Of a stretch of DNA of 64,000 nt, positions 45,590 to 57,709 are shown in pieces. Position 1 is the first letter of the stretch. The number at the start of each line of letters is the position of its first letter. Below the pieces are notes generated by a model. That model was not told the DNA's origin. It was given only the letters and a program-made list of their open reading frames with translations, and did not search any database. A program made the translations under genes and the position numbers. Source of the DNA: Polyporus tsugae (lineage: Eukaryota; Basidiomycota; Agaricomycetes; Polyporales; Polyporaceae); the NCBI GenBank assembly GCA_024305745.1, contig JAHRBS010000012.1:935001-999000 (forward strand), read 5' to 3'.

Positions 45590-46151
45590 CTACTTCTTGC
45601 TCGCCTCAATAGCATCTCCGCTCTTGCACGCGACAATCTTGATCTTCGGCGCGGACACCATCTCATTTGACTCCATCTTGAACGACGGGCTCTTCACTAT
45701 GAACGTCCACACGTCGTCGCAGAGCCTGTACGTGTGCAGGTGGCCCTGGACACCACAGCGACAACAAGCGTGAACCCACGACCTGCGCGTGGAGCTAAGG
45801 ACATACCTTCAGGGTGGTCTTCGTCTTGACCTGCTTTACCATTATGTCTGCAAGCGACTTGTCAAACTGCAAGGGCCGCCGGGGTTCGTGCAAACATTCA
45901 AGTGAGTCCGGCTGAACTTGCGCCCCCGCGATGCGATAGGTGGGGAAAACACACACTCACCTGCTGCAGAACCTTCATGGCCAGCTGGGGGGTGAACGCC
46001 CCGCTCGTGATAAGCTCGTCAAGCGAGTCCGTGAGAGCCATGCCGACCCTAAGTGCGAGCCAGGAGACAAGTCAAATTGGGCGAGAACATCTGTGTCAAG
46101 ATCTGGTACTTACGAAGACCCGCGGTAGAACTCGTAGTACGCAGAAGCCAT
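45590..46151 (-). CDS. TOA2: Transcription initiation factor IIA small (gamma) subunit
   Basis: General RNA polymerase II factor that stabilises TBP on the TATA element together with the large TFIIA subunit. ATG 46151 gives [13 protein letters not shown]. After an intron comes [20 protein letters not shown] with QLAMKVLQQ, then [20 protein letters not shown], then [20 protein letters not shown] and [18 protein letters not shown], stop TAG 45592-45590. The N-terminal four-helix part and the C-terminal beta-barrel strand motif (YRxCDxVWTF) are both complete. About 112 residues, three introns, the expected size. Confidence 0.95.
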
Positions 46152-46591
46152 GGTTTGGGATCAGGAATACAGCTCAGGTGGGGGTGGCGATGGGAGAGAC
46201 GGGACTAGAGGGGGTGCGGGACATGGTAGACAGTGGCGAAGGACAGGCCACCTGCACAGTGCAAGGGGAGATTGTGACGTTACGTAACCGTCCGTGTAAA
46301 GGCGCTCGAGGTTAGCGCTAGCTAATTACCCACGACCGTGACTCAGACTCACGACTCAGTATCCAGCCCGACTCAGGGAGCGACGTGGTACTTGGGATTT
46401 GCCCTGGAGCTGGAGCAGACAATCTATCCTGTGAGTATGAGTAGAACCATTCGTTTGTCACTGGCGGATCGCGATTGTATGGTGACACTGTCTCGAGGAG
46501 TCTCCATCCCCACATCCCACAACTTGCGCATACTCAGGCTGACATCCGGATCCCGGGTTTAGATATTAAACCTGTTGGCACACATCTCGAC
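46152..46591. other. Divergent promoter region, TOA2 / F-box-like gene
   Basis: About 440 bases between two divergent starts. The reading frame of the F-box-like gene is open back to 46475 without a better ATG. Nothing else was seen. Confidence 0.35.
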
Positions 46592-47849
46592 ATGCAAGCT
46601 AAGTTCCCCGCAGGCAACATCCCCGGAGAGATCGTCAACGCTGTCCTCGGCCATCTCAATGACGATGGGACATCTCTACGCGCATGCACGCTCGTCGCCC
46701 ACTCCTGGTGGTTGTTCGCTCGGTGCCATCTACTCCAAGCTGTGGTCTGCCGCCCAGATGCCCCACACTTGTCGCTCCGTCATCTCTCCACTTTCCTCTC
46801 CTCGACTCCCGATATAGTCCCATACGTTCGTTCGCTCAAAATCATCGGAAGCAAACCTGCCTCAGAGATTGAGGTCGCAGTGGAGGATGTTGTGCGTCTA
46901 CTGTCCACACTCCCAAGCCTGAAATCACTATCTTTCGAGCGTGTCCCCCTTTTCACTCCCGCTTGCCCTCACGACCCACCCATCGAGGAAGCCCTACTCC
47001 CAAGTTCTGAGATACTTACTCTCAGCTTGTGCGCCATCCGCTATACCGACAGCACGGACTCCTTCTTCCGACTTCTCAGGGATCATCTAGGACCCAAGTC
47101 CATCCGTGCTGTCCTTAGATTTGCCGGTCGCGACGATCACTCCTCGTTCCCCGCATTCCTAAATAGTTTTGGGCCCAACATCACACACCTCTCCTGCAAC
47201 TCGCTGGGATCCATAGGTGACTTTGGACTACTGGTCGGTGGCCTGGCAGAGGGTAAAGGTCCAACTTTCTACACCGCATACAGAGGTGCTCATTAACGCG
47301 ATTGCCCTAGTAGCTGACAACCTGGTTTACGACGCCCGCTTCAATCCTCGCGTTGACATCCCACCATGCACTTCTGTCGACGAACTTGTCCTATATATCA
47401 CGGGCTCCGGATTCGCCCACCCAGATTTGCAGATGGTGTTGCTGTGGGGACAACTTCATGCCAATGTCGAGTTGTCCAAGTTCCTGACACCCGACGTGCC
47501 CATCCGGCATGTCAATTTACGATTCCAACGCTTCGGACCACACACCAAAGACACTGAACAGATGTTCGAGGACATACTCAATCCCGGTAACTGGTTCCAA
47601 TGGACCGGCTGGCTGGAGGAATTCCTGTTGCGGTTCAAGGACCTGGAGATGGTAACGTGCATCCTGTGTGATGGCGGTTTGGTGGAGCAGTATGGCGACT
47701 ACCTCCCGGCGGACCCAACCTCGACTGCATCTGGCTCTGTGGAGAGGACGATTGGCCACGAGGAGGAATACGACTTTTATGAAAGCTATATGAGAAGAAT
47801 GTTCCCTCAGTTCCTTGCCAAAGGGCTTTTACAGATACGGAGTGCGTAG
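46592..47849 (+). CDS. F-box-like protein, basidiomycete type
   Basis: The start is MQAKFPAGNIPGEIVNAVLG at 46592. Residues about 8-50 (IPGEIVNAVLGHLNDD ... LRACTLVAHSWWLFARCHLL) have the hydrophobic spacing of an F-box, which would bind Skp1 in an SCF ubiquitin ligase. The rest is leucine-rich and irregular (YVRSLKIIGSKPAS; LLSTLPSLKSLSFERVPLF; NITHLSCNSLGSI), as in the large F-box/LRR-like families of mushroom fungi. A 67 nt intron at about 47216-47282 joins SLGSI to EVLINAIALVADN. It ends LLQIRSA at 47849. About 395 residues. The target is unknown. Expression is possible but family expansions often include inactive copies. Confidence 0.72.
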
Positions 47850-48067
47850 TCATGAACTGCTCTGTACCTATCGTAGTGTAGATTATTGTAGGATTGCTAC
47901 ATGCAAATTGACATTGCGATCGACTTAGTCGGTAGCCGGCAGGATAGATAATTTCACGAGCTCTTTATCTTTGGCATTGCGAGGGCAAACTAATCCGCAT
48001 TACAACCAGTGTAGGGGTATGTGCTGGCTCGAATGAAAGAGATCTAGATAAAACACAACAAGATCCA

Positions 48068-50267
48068 CTATGCGCTGCGAAACACCTTGGAGAAGTATTT
48101 CTGGAGCCCCTCCGCATCGTGGACAAACGCGCCAACATACCCGTCAGGACGCACCACGACAGCCGTCACCAATACCTCATCAACGTGGTAGGCCTTGCTG
48201 GCACGGCCCTCCGTATCGTGGTATGTCTCGGTCCCCTCGTGTGCTTTTGGGATGGCGTGGCGACCGAGGACAACAGTCTTGATAGTACCGGTGGGGAACG
48301 TCTGGAGCGCCGTAATGATGCTCTTGACCTTCGCTCCTGCCTTCTCCGTATCGGGCGTAAAGACGAGGATAGTGTGGTACCACGGCTTGAAGACGTCGAA
48401 GAGCGTGGTCTCCACACCGCCAGCATCGACAACACCAGACGCGCTCGGGGCACGGTCTCCCGCGCGCACATCGCCGCCGGGGTACCCCTCGTACGCACGC
48501 GCCTTCAGGTCGTCGTCGCCGAGGCCGAGAGTACCGCGGACGTCGTACACGACCGGGCTCCAGCGGTAGTTAATCTCCAGCATGCGGAGGGACTGATTCC
48601 TCCACTGGATGAAGCCCGTTTCCTGCTCATCGACCTTGTCGACTTGAATCTCGTTCGTTTTGACGTCTTCGGCCTTCTTGGGAATTATTTGCGAGTAGAG
48701 GTTGGATGTAGTGATGAGCATGTGGGTGACGACGGGAAGCCGTTCGGTCTGGTAGGACGCCAGGAGATCGGGAGCAGCGAAGCCTTTGTAGGCAAGGGCA
48801 AGCTTCCACGCGAGGTTGAACTTTGACACGGACTCGGAGTCAGGACGTGAGTCGGAGTAGGGGTACAGACGGGTACGTACCGAATCTTGTACGCTCGTGT
48901 TGAGACCTTGTCCGCCGGAAGGGGAATGCACATGTGCGGCGTCTCCGGTGATGAAGATGTGGCCCTCGTAGAACTTGTTCACCATCCTCATCTTGGGTCT
49001 GCACATGGACATGAATTGTGAGTGCCCTTCGCTTCTCAGGGTAAGGATGGTGTACTCACTTCCAGTAAGTCAGCATCCTAATCTCGTTAAATACAATGTC
49101 TTTGCGACCAGTGTGCTCTTGAAAGAACTCGATGAATTTCTGTACGCTGACCAATTGCGCAGGGTCAAACTTTTGACCGATTACGCCGACGTGGAACGAC
49201 TGGGCATTGTACGTCGGCCGTGCATTGATCCTGGTTAAGGTACTGTTAGTAAAGAATCCCAAGGCTCGTCACCAAACAGGCTGTAGTACTAACAAGACCT
49301 TCCCAGGAATGGTCCAGATGTGCCAGAACTATTCACATCATGTGTTGTCAGTAATCAGCGTCCAATTTCAGATCTATAATGTTCACTCACTTGATGGTCC
49401 AAGCCTTCAATCACGGTGTCTGCCCAAACCTGACCATCCTCATCCTTGGTTTCACCTTCGAAGGTGGCCCCTATCGCCTTCCTCGTGATCCCTGTCAAAG
49501 GCCGTCAGCCATATGCTCAAGGACAGGGATGACCTCCACATACCTCGCGCGCCGTCAGACCCAACGACATACGGTACACAGATCTTCTCCGTAGTCTCCC
49601 CACCAATCTCATTGGTCTTCTTCATAGTCACCGCGACACCCTCTACATCCTGCTCTATCGAAACAAGTTCTGTCCTCAATTCGACGTATACACCGAACTT
49701 GGCAAGTTCGTGTCGAAGTATTGCCTCGGTGTGGTATTGGCTAAGCGAGAGCATGCCCTACAGAGAGAGAGTCCTCCTGCGTGAGTCGCCTCGTGTCCCA
49801 TCCTGTCGGCGGATTACTCACATGGGGTCGCTCAGGTGAAGTCTCAAGAGCATCGAACAAGTTCCATTGCCTTGTCACCTCCGTGCCACCGGGAAGCTTG
49901 TACGACCTGAAGTCACGTAGTCCAGCGTGGAACTTCTTCGCGTTCTCGATGAAACCGAGAAACTTGAAAATCTCGACGGTCCTGGGCTTTACAGTGCGTA
50001 AGTCAGGACACTGATGTCAGGTGAAGACGTCTCTGAGCCGAAGGCGTACCTGAATGCCACTTCCCCGAGATGAGGTGTGGTGCGCCGAGACCTTGTCGAC
50101 GATACGGACAGGCACACCATTTTGGGCCAATGCAAGTGCAGCCGCCAATCCGGAAGGGCCGGCACCAATCTAGAATGTAGAGGAGAGGTCATCAGTGGAT
50201 ACGGGGAATAATGCTGCTTCAGATAAGATTTTCTACATACGACAAGGATAGGGGAGCCTGTAGACAT
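48068..50267 (-). CDS. FAD-dependent aromatic monooxygenase 2 (phenol hydroxylase type)
   Basis: Paralogue of the gene at 25237-27417, with the same exon logic. ATG 50267 gives MSTGSPILV, spliced to IGAGPSGLAAALALAQNG (FAD-binding GxGxxG). Then PRTVEIFKFLGFIENAKKF, the DG motif YVVGSDGARG, FEGETKDEDGQVWAD, VIGQKFDPAQL and the GD motif FITGDAAHVHSPSGGQGLNT. The thioredoxin-like end has NYRWSPVVYDVRGTLGLGDD, AYEGYPGGDVRAGDRAPSAS and VVVRPDGYVGAFVHDAEGLQ. Stop TAG 48070-48068. About 580 residues, no broken frames seen. It is likely to hydroxylate an aromatic or polyketide-like ring, substrate unknown. Divergence from copy 1 is strongest in the N-terminal substrate domain, suggesting different substrates. 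Confidence 0.9.
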
Positions 50268-51341
50268 GCCGAACAGGCTGTGGAGTTTCTTGGGGTGATG
50301 TGTGATGTTCAGAGTAGTGGCAGGACGATGTGTTGGCTCGCTCAACGTCCCTTGACCTTTATGTGATCTCACCCCATCCTAGGCATTCTACACGTCGTCG
50401 ACACTCTCCGGCAGATACAGCGCCTATGCCTAAGGGTGTGCTCGCAGCATGGATGGCTGCCGATATCGCAGGAAGCAACAGCGATTGTACGTGCGATTCC
50501 GTCGGACGCGCACGCACAGCAGTTTAGATATCCTCTCTGGGAAGCCAAAGAGGTTCGCAAGATGTATAGCTTGCGCCCGGTGCCTGTATCGGAAAAGATC
50601 GACTGGTCCGACATGAATACCGTCTTGAGCGTGTTACGGCAGGCATCCGGATATACTGTACGCACCTTATGCATATGTTTGATGTGTTGTGCGTACTGAA
50701 CGTCTATACGGCTATTTAGTCCAGCTGCCTACTCCAAACCTGCGACAAGCGTAAGTATTGGAGTCGGTCCCTTTTAAAAATTGGGCCGTGTGCGCAGGGC
50801 AATTCCGTACTTACGGCGTGAAAAGTCCCGGACATGACACGTGTTCCCAGCCTCGCCGCGCCATCCCGGTTGTTGGAGATTCAATTGGCAACTACTGCTG
50901 CCGAGCATCGTGATCCACGGCAGGTTGCTCAAGTGCTTTTGTCCGACCAGCCGCAGAAGTTAGAACCCAGTCGAAGTTCATGTATGGGTGCTTCTGAGCT
51001 CTTCGTGCAAGTTGGTTCAGAAGATTGCATTACAGAGGTGTCGCACGAGGATAACCAAGTACCAGAACCAAGACCAAACGGTGGAGAACGGAGAACGGAC
51101 AAGTTGTCGATAGCATTGAACCGATCGTACAGTAAGCAGCTGGTTGAGGAGGGCAGGCGTCAGTACTCACGCGCCAATTAATCTGCGCATAATTTCTAAA
51201 TGCAGTGCTAGGTAGACGCCTGTGGGATACCGATGACATGTCGTTCCTCAGGCAGGTCTGCCAGCTGTTCACGTTCATGTCTAGCATCAGACTAATCCAA
51301 GGACAAGCACACATCGGATCCGGCGATACCACAACTTAGAA
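50268..51341. other. Intergenic region upstream of PTEN-type gene
   Basis: About 1.07 kb. A plus ORF at 50834-51181 (115 residues, hydrophilic) and another ending at 50699 match no family I know. They may be chance ORFs or part of a long leader. Confidence 0.35.
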
Positions 51342-53797
51342 ATGGTCGACTACATTCGACGGCTCGTTTCCGGCAACAAGGCGCGCCACAAAGATAGCGA
51401 ACTGGATCTCGAACTGGGTAGGTGGTGGCTGGCATATGCATGCATATCCGTAGCACAGTCCCCAAGCTCACCGGGGCTTCCGCACACACAGATCTCGCAT
51501 ATATTACAGACCATGTTATCGTAATGGGATATCCAGCAAGTGGCGTCGAAGGGCTCTACCGCAACCGCCGAGAGGACGCGAAGAAGTTTCTCGAGCATCA
51601 TCACGGCAAGAACTACTGGGTCTTCAACTTCTGTCCCGTCAAGGAGAACGCGTATCCCGCAAGCGTGTTTGACGGACGCGTGAGCAGATACCCCTTCCCG
51701 GATCATCAGTAAGTGCTCAAGCTTGTATTCGAGTGGCGTCTAGTCGCGTTTCATCTTGAATGGCGGACTTAAGCCAGGGAAAGCGCACACCCTGTGATAG
51801 ATGGAACGTTCCATCTATCCACTTACCTACCAGTGCGTACTTACAGGATGCACCCTAACTGACCGACGCCCCTTCCTGCGTTTCCAGCGCTCCTCCGTTG
51901 GCCATCCTCCCACTGGCAGCGCGGGAGATACACTTGTGGCTTGATGGCTCCTCCGAGCGTGTCGCCGTCCTCCACTGCAAAGGTTAGCGTGTCGTTATCT
52001 CCCCATGCCTTCGAAACACATGCGTGTTGCGCTGACGCACATATACGTACATAGCGGGCAAGGGGAGATCAGGGACGATGGCGTGCGCATATATGCTCAC
52101 CCTTGACGTCGCCCCAGACGCGCCATCGCTCATACGCAGCTTTACAGCCAAGGAAAAGGCCAAAAGTCGTGCCGAGCAGGTTATGAACGCCATGCCGGTC
52201 GACGACACCGCCGCCGAGATTATCGGTACCACGACGCGGCTAGCCGAAGGCGAAGGCGGAGATGAGAGCGAGGACCTCGTCAAGCTGGAGCTCGCAGACC
52301 GCGACAGCGATGGTCATTCAGACAGTCGCGGCCAGCCGGCTGCAGAGTCGCGGCCACAGCCGAGCAAGAAGCACACGCTCAACAGCCTGAGCCACGTCCT
52401 GGACCTGCACACGGCGCGCCGGATGAAGCGGTCTCCGTCCGCATCGGCAACGCTCAAGCAGGGCGTGAGCATCCCGAGCCAGCGCCGGTGGTTGTACTAC
52501 TGGTCGCTCATCCTCGCGCGCCAGGCTCCGCCCGACTTCTGGCCTGTGTCAGGCGACTTGGCCATGGATCCTGTGGGGGTGAGGCGCGCTCGTCCGACGC
52601 CGAAAGTGCGGCTCACGCAGATCCGGCTGCGCATGCGCGAGCTTGGGGGTCTCAAGACGAACCTTGTGCGGGCGACGAACGCGCTGCTCGAGGGCGTGGG
52701 GAAGAAGATCGATGCGAAGGGCAGGAACTCGAGCCAGGTGTGGGCGTCGCTCGCACGCTATGACGACGAGTTCGTCGATACGCTGGAGGAGTGGGAGAGA
52801 TATACCCGGGACCAGAGCGGGGCTATGGGTGGGCGGAGGAAGGGCGCGAACGAGATGGGCGGGGAGGCGATCATGGACTTGTTCGAGGACGACCGGTGGG
52901 ACGGCAAGAAGATGGTTCGGAGTTTTGCCCGGATGAGTACCCTCAAGGACGAGGATATCCACAAGGAGGTATCCGACGAGGTAAGTGCGAGACCATTGAG
53001 GCGACGTTGAGGCCTCCTTGCATTGCCGACTTGGTCTGACAAAGAGAACGTTCAATTTGCCATTACAGGGCGGGAAAACTGAGACTTTCCTGTTACGCAC
53101 GCTGACAGGAGACAAGTGGCAGAGAATCCGCGCCAAGATCGAGGCCGACGGACAGGCCCAACAGACTGAAACTGTTGGCACCGAAGTCGCACCGACCCTG
53201 ACCGCAGGCCTCGAGTCTGAGACCGAGGATGGATCCCTGTACGACGTCACGCAGACACTCAGCACTGATGGTGGCGTCGTGCTCGACGCGCACCGGGAGG
53301 TCCGCGTGAAACTCTATCTCGGTCAGGTAAGTGAGACAACGAGTGTCCCTGCGCACAGTCGTGTTGACGAATTGTCTGTATTTTTGCGCCCCTCGCAACG
53401 TCGCCCGCCGCTCGTTGTTATGTGCCGATGCTCGCTGTGCCGCCGACTGTGCCGTCGTCAGGTGTTTATGGGCTGGTTCTGGTTCATCCCAACATTCCAC
53501 ATGCACCATCCCAGGGGCGAGCCTGCAGCTGGAGAGCGACAGCATGCTACGACATTCACGCTGAAACGCAAGGAGCTCGATTTTCCAATCGGGCTTGGGG
53601 CCAACGTCATCGATGTCGCACTCTCAATGGAGTGGTACGCAGCGGCCGCGGACGTTGGTACCCCTGGCGAGCGAGACGTCGGCCCGGACGCCAGAGAGTG
53701 CAAGGACGAGCCGCGAGGAGTAGCCGCTACCTTCACGGCTGTCACGGCGGGCGAGACGGGAGAGATCGTGCATGCCAAACAAGCAGCTGACGATTAG
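51342..53797 (+). CDS. PTEN-type phosphoinositide 3-phosphatase
   Basis: Dual-specificity lipid phosphatase that would remove the 3-phosphate of PI(3,4,5)P3 and oppose PI3-kinase signalling. ATG 51342 gives MVDYIRRLVSGNKARHKDSE, then DLAYITDHVIVMGYPASGVE and YRNRREDAKKFLEHHH. YPFPDHQAPPLAILPL corresponds to the PTEN Asp-loop region. The active site is assembled across an intron (about 51983-52053) as HCKAGKGRSGT, with catalytic Cys and Arg of CxxxxxR in place. A long insert (about residues 170-370) precedes the C2 domain, which contains VRVKLYLGQ and, after an intron, VFMGWFWFIPTFH. TLKRKELDF comes near the end. Stop TAG 53795-53797. About 680 residues, longer than animal PTEN because of the insert. 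Confidence 0.93.
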
Positions 53798-55663
53798 TAT
53801 TAAGGACTGGCTACAATGATCGACCGACTGCTTCGGTGGGCGAAGTGGTTCTTCTCTTGTGAACCTACGCATCGTCGCATGGATGGAAAGTGTCAGGGCA
53901 GTCTAGATCTTTATTCCGCAGGCGAGTATATGTATTATACCGCCGGTGCTTACTTATAATATTCCATCAATCAACAGAGGGCGATGCCGCTCTGTCACCG
54001 ATGCGGCGTTTGTGCATTTGAGGTGCTGCTTAACCTCCCCAAATCGCCGCATGTGGCTGGTGTGGGACCCGGGACTGCCACGATGAGTAATGACAGATCA
54101 TATGTGACCTAAAATGACAGACAGAAGTTAGCTCTCTCGGCATGAGGGAAAGCTCGGGCTTGCGGGTTGCTAGGAGGGAGACTTACAACGAGCCCGATAG
54201 GGAAACGATGCGCCCCTCATGACCTTGTCGACGCTTGGGATATGGGAACGGGGTTGCGCTCCACATTGCTGGAAGAGGAGAGGCTCTAAACATGGTGAAG
54301 TATCCGACATATCGGACGACGGAGGTTCATTGGCGCGTTCCATGTATGCAAGCGAGGCCACATCCTTTCAACCCGATCGACGCCCTTACGGCAGACCTAG
54401 ATTTGTCTTGCTTCCATGGCCCGGGAAGACGATTTAGCGGGAGCGGACAACGTGGTGGGCAGCGGGCAGCCATGCAACATACGAGCATTATGTGGCCTCG
54501 GGCCATCCTGTGTTCTGGGTGTTGATGCAGAATAATTGAGTGCGCAGCCGGTGAGTTCGGAGCAACAGTGGAGCAACGCGAACGTCTCCAGGTACGGTAA
54601 AAGAGCTAATTTAAAAGCCAGCGGATCAGCTTCTCATTGTGCTCGGGATTAATATTGAGACTCTCGACCTTGGCCGACCAGTCATGTCGGTTAGAGAGGT
54701 GAACTGTACTCACAGACGAAAATATGAGTACTGTAGTGTCCTCGCAAGAGGAGCAAGTGCGCCTCAGTGTTCTGGAGCTGTGTATGGTACCTAAACAGGG
54801 GTCAGCTATAGATACGGATGAAATCCGAGGTCATAGTGGAGGGTGCAAACGAGTTGTGGACTTGGTGGTTTTCGTGTTTGCGTAAATGTCGAGGCCCGGC
54901 CACGATCTCTCCCCTCGGCATGTTGCAAGTTACCGCCGGACTGGGTCCCCTGACAGCGCTTCCCTTGCCGTGTCAAAAGAGAAAGTCTTATTGGTTGCTC
55001 GGACGATCCGTTGCCTTTTTCGGCACGTCCAATACTGGACATTCGGGGTCCTAGTGTGACCTGGTGGCGGCCCGCATCGCCGCGGTTGCCGCGCGGTTGA
55101 GGGAAAGCCACCGTCTCAGGCAAGTCTCAGGCGAAACAGGTGCAGATCGACTCTGTGACCTGACATGTCCCCGTCCTAGAAGCACGCCAGTGGCATCATG
55201 GCGCACCTTATTCCCCTCGAGGTCAGTGTTTTTCAAACGCGTTCATTCTCTGACTTAGACTGGCTAACTCACAGTGTCGTCCTGAGGGTCCGAGATCGTG
55301 CCCTCTCGCCCGGCGCGCGCGAATCTGAAGGGCAGTGGACGGCGCGCAATTGCAATCTGTCGGTCTGATGGCGGGCCCCGGACATGCTTTGGCGAGCGGC
55401 TGTCGGACCCGGTGTGCATTCGGGACCCCAGTTGCTTTATGCAGAAGCGCTGCGATCCTCGTTCTCTCGAATTCAATGTCTCGAAGCAGCGCCGCAATAG
55501 GGAGAATTTGGGATACTTATCATCTCTCTCACAGCATGTAAAAGCCCATCCCCAGCTCCCCTGGCTCAGGCCTTCTCCCTCCCCCCTCCTCCTCCCATCT
55601 ATTGACGGCCCCGACAACACCTAGCCGTCCCCGGCGGCGCTTCTGTATGCATCGACCCAGGGC
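53798..55663. other. Gene-poor stretch of about 1.9 kb
   Basis: Short overlapping ORFs on both strands (for example around 54220-54530 and 54810-55120) carry no conserved block. No tRNA or transposase was recognised. The right end holds the promoter of the next 7-TM gene. Confidence 0.4.
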
Positions 55664-57709
55664 ATGCTGGCGTTTGGGTTCAAGGTGGCATGGTTCACCC
55701 TCTCCCTATTAGGTCTGTCCCCTCACCCTACCGTTCTCCGATTCGCAGCGCTGAGCACCCTACGTCCATCCCCGCAGGCCTTCTGAGCAGCGTCCTTGCG
55801 CTTCCTGCCTTCGCTGATGCCCTCGATGGCTACCTCATTCCCGTCTTCTATACTGTTTTCAATTTCCTCCTGCAAGGGATTTTCTGTCTCGGTGAGTCCT
55901 CACTTGATTCCCTACGCGGCCCGCGACCAACCGAATGCGGCGATAAGGCATGATCTGGAAAATGGACCCGTTAGCTATGCCGAGAGCTTTCTGCACAGGT
56001 GTGTTCAACGCTTCTTGCGCTCGTACCTTAGGGTGCTCTGTTCGATATATGCATTAATATCCTGTTTCCATCCAGTGCAACCCGTCATCTTCACCGTCGC
56101 GTGGTTGTTCATGACGTTCATCACTTCCGGGATGGCCGTCTGTTCAACATCCGCAATTCTTCGACCCCAAGGAGGGGTACCTGCTACCCCAATGTTCGTG
56201 TAAGTTTATTAAGCTCATAAGTAGCCGCGATGGAGCAGAGACTTTTACGTCTATTTATCTAGTCGAAGCCGCATCCAGTGTCATGCGACGTGCCTCTTCC
56301 TGGCATTGGTACCCATGGCCGCATCCGGTGCTTACCTTGGGTTGGCACTGAAGTTCAATGCCGTTCAACCTGATGATGGAATGAGCTGCGACGCGACGCA
56401 CCCGGTCTGGTACGCATCCGCCCGATATCCGTCTACGCATCCCATCCTCAATCGTGATCAATACATCTGAAACGACATCGCGTCTTCTTTACAGGGTCCG
56501 TCTGTTCAGTTACGCTGGGGTTCCGCTGCTTCTAGCCTTGCCGTCGCTCGTTTTGACATGTACAGCAGGCTACCAATTCTACGCTCACTCGCCCCATCAA
56601 CATAACAGCCACTCCTTTGGACATACCAACGACCACTTCACCTCTCTTCCTCTTCGCCGTCAATCGAGGACCAAGGCTGATCGCGTCTACCATGAGGCGA
56701 AAACCTTCGACCCAACACTTTGGTCGGTCGAGCTCTCCCCCACCTTGACGGGACTGCCGGCCGGCCAGCGGAGCGCGACACCCTCGGGCACCATCGTCGT
56801 CGAGGCCATACCCTCTCCACCAGATTCCCTCTCTTCCGGCCGCGTGCGGGTTATTGCTGGACGTGCGCCTACTGTCGCACGGCATGACTTGCGCTATCAC
56901 CTACCCTTCCAATGGCGTTTCAACGAGCCTCTCAATTCCGTAGATGGCTTCCGCTCCTCGCCAGATTCCAGCCTCAACTTAAGCCGAAACCACAGTCGGC
57001 ACACCCCGTCGCCGCTCATCTTCGCGAATCCGGTCGAAGAAAGGAATGAGCAGCGGTATACGACGACCGTGCCGGTTGCGTTGGACCCTTCTGAAAGTTT
57101 GTACGAGGCGGCCCCGTGGCTGAAGGACGAGAAAGCGTATTTGCGCCAGATGGAGAAGGTGAACTGGAACCTTGCCCACCATCGGAACGCAAGTAAAGAT
57201 CCAAATCACATCGATGACGAAGGTTACGACGGTGTCAGTCGCTCGCCACGCTGGGCCCGGCATTCGGATGGCAACATCTCCTCGGCGAAGTCTGTGCTGG
57301 AGTTCTCGCGCGGGCCTCGGCGAGACGACCTGTTGAGGAGACCGTCCCCTGTTGAACGTGAGTGCCATCTTATTCCGCACTAGTGCCACCTATTTCCGTC
57401 TGTGTGACGAATACCGTCAACAATGACTGACTTGTCGCTTCGGTTGCAGTGTCGACGTATGACGCCGCCCTCACCGAGACCCCAATACCCGACTTCACCT
57501 ACATGGTATGGCGGATCTTGTTCTTCCAATTGCTTTCCTCCGCCACGCAGATCGTTGCCACCCTATCCTCTCTCGTCGACATATCCAAGCAACACAACCC
57601 GCCGGCGCCGTTTGGCACACAGCACGTCGCGCTCCTCCTCGTCGCGTGGTTGCCCCTCGTTTCGTTCGGGGTGCGCTGGCCGTGGTGGTGGAGACGGCAC
57701 GCGCGTTGA
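55664..57709 (+). CDS. Orphan multipass membrane protein with long cytosolic loop
   Basis: ATG 55664 gives MLAFGFKVAWFTLSLL, then GLLSSVLALPAFADALDGYL and PVFYTVFNFLLQGIFCL. Further helices are QPVIFTVAWLFMTFITSG (about 56080), CHATCLFLALVPMAASGAYL (about 56280) and, after DATHPVW, an intron then VRLFSYAGVPLLLALPSLVL (about 56492). A polar region of about 260 residues (56590-57360) follows, with YEAAPWLKDEKAYLRQMEKV. After a further intron a last helix reads ILFFQLLSSATQIVATLSSL, and the protein ends in a Trp-rich tail (GVRWPWWWRRHAR) at 57709. The Cys-x3-HPVW plus RLFSYAGVP pattern looks like a conserved fungal orphan receptor-type family. Function unknown. Confidence 0.65.

Noticed and set aside
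50834..51181. 115-residue plus ORF as a gene
   Set aside because: No recognisable motif, no clear promoter or intron pattern; kept only as part of the intergenic description.
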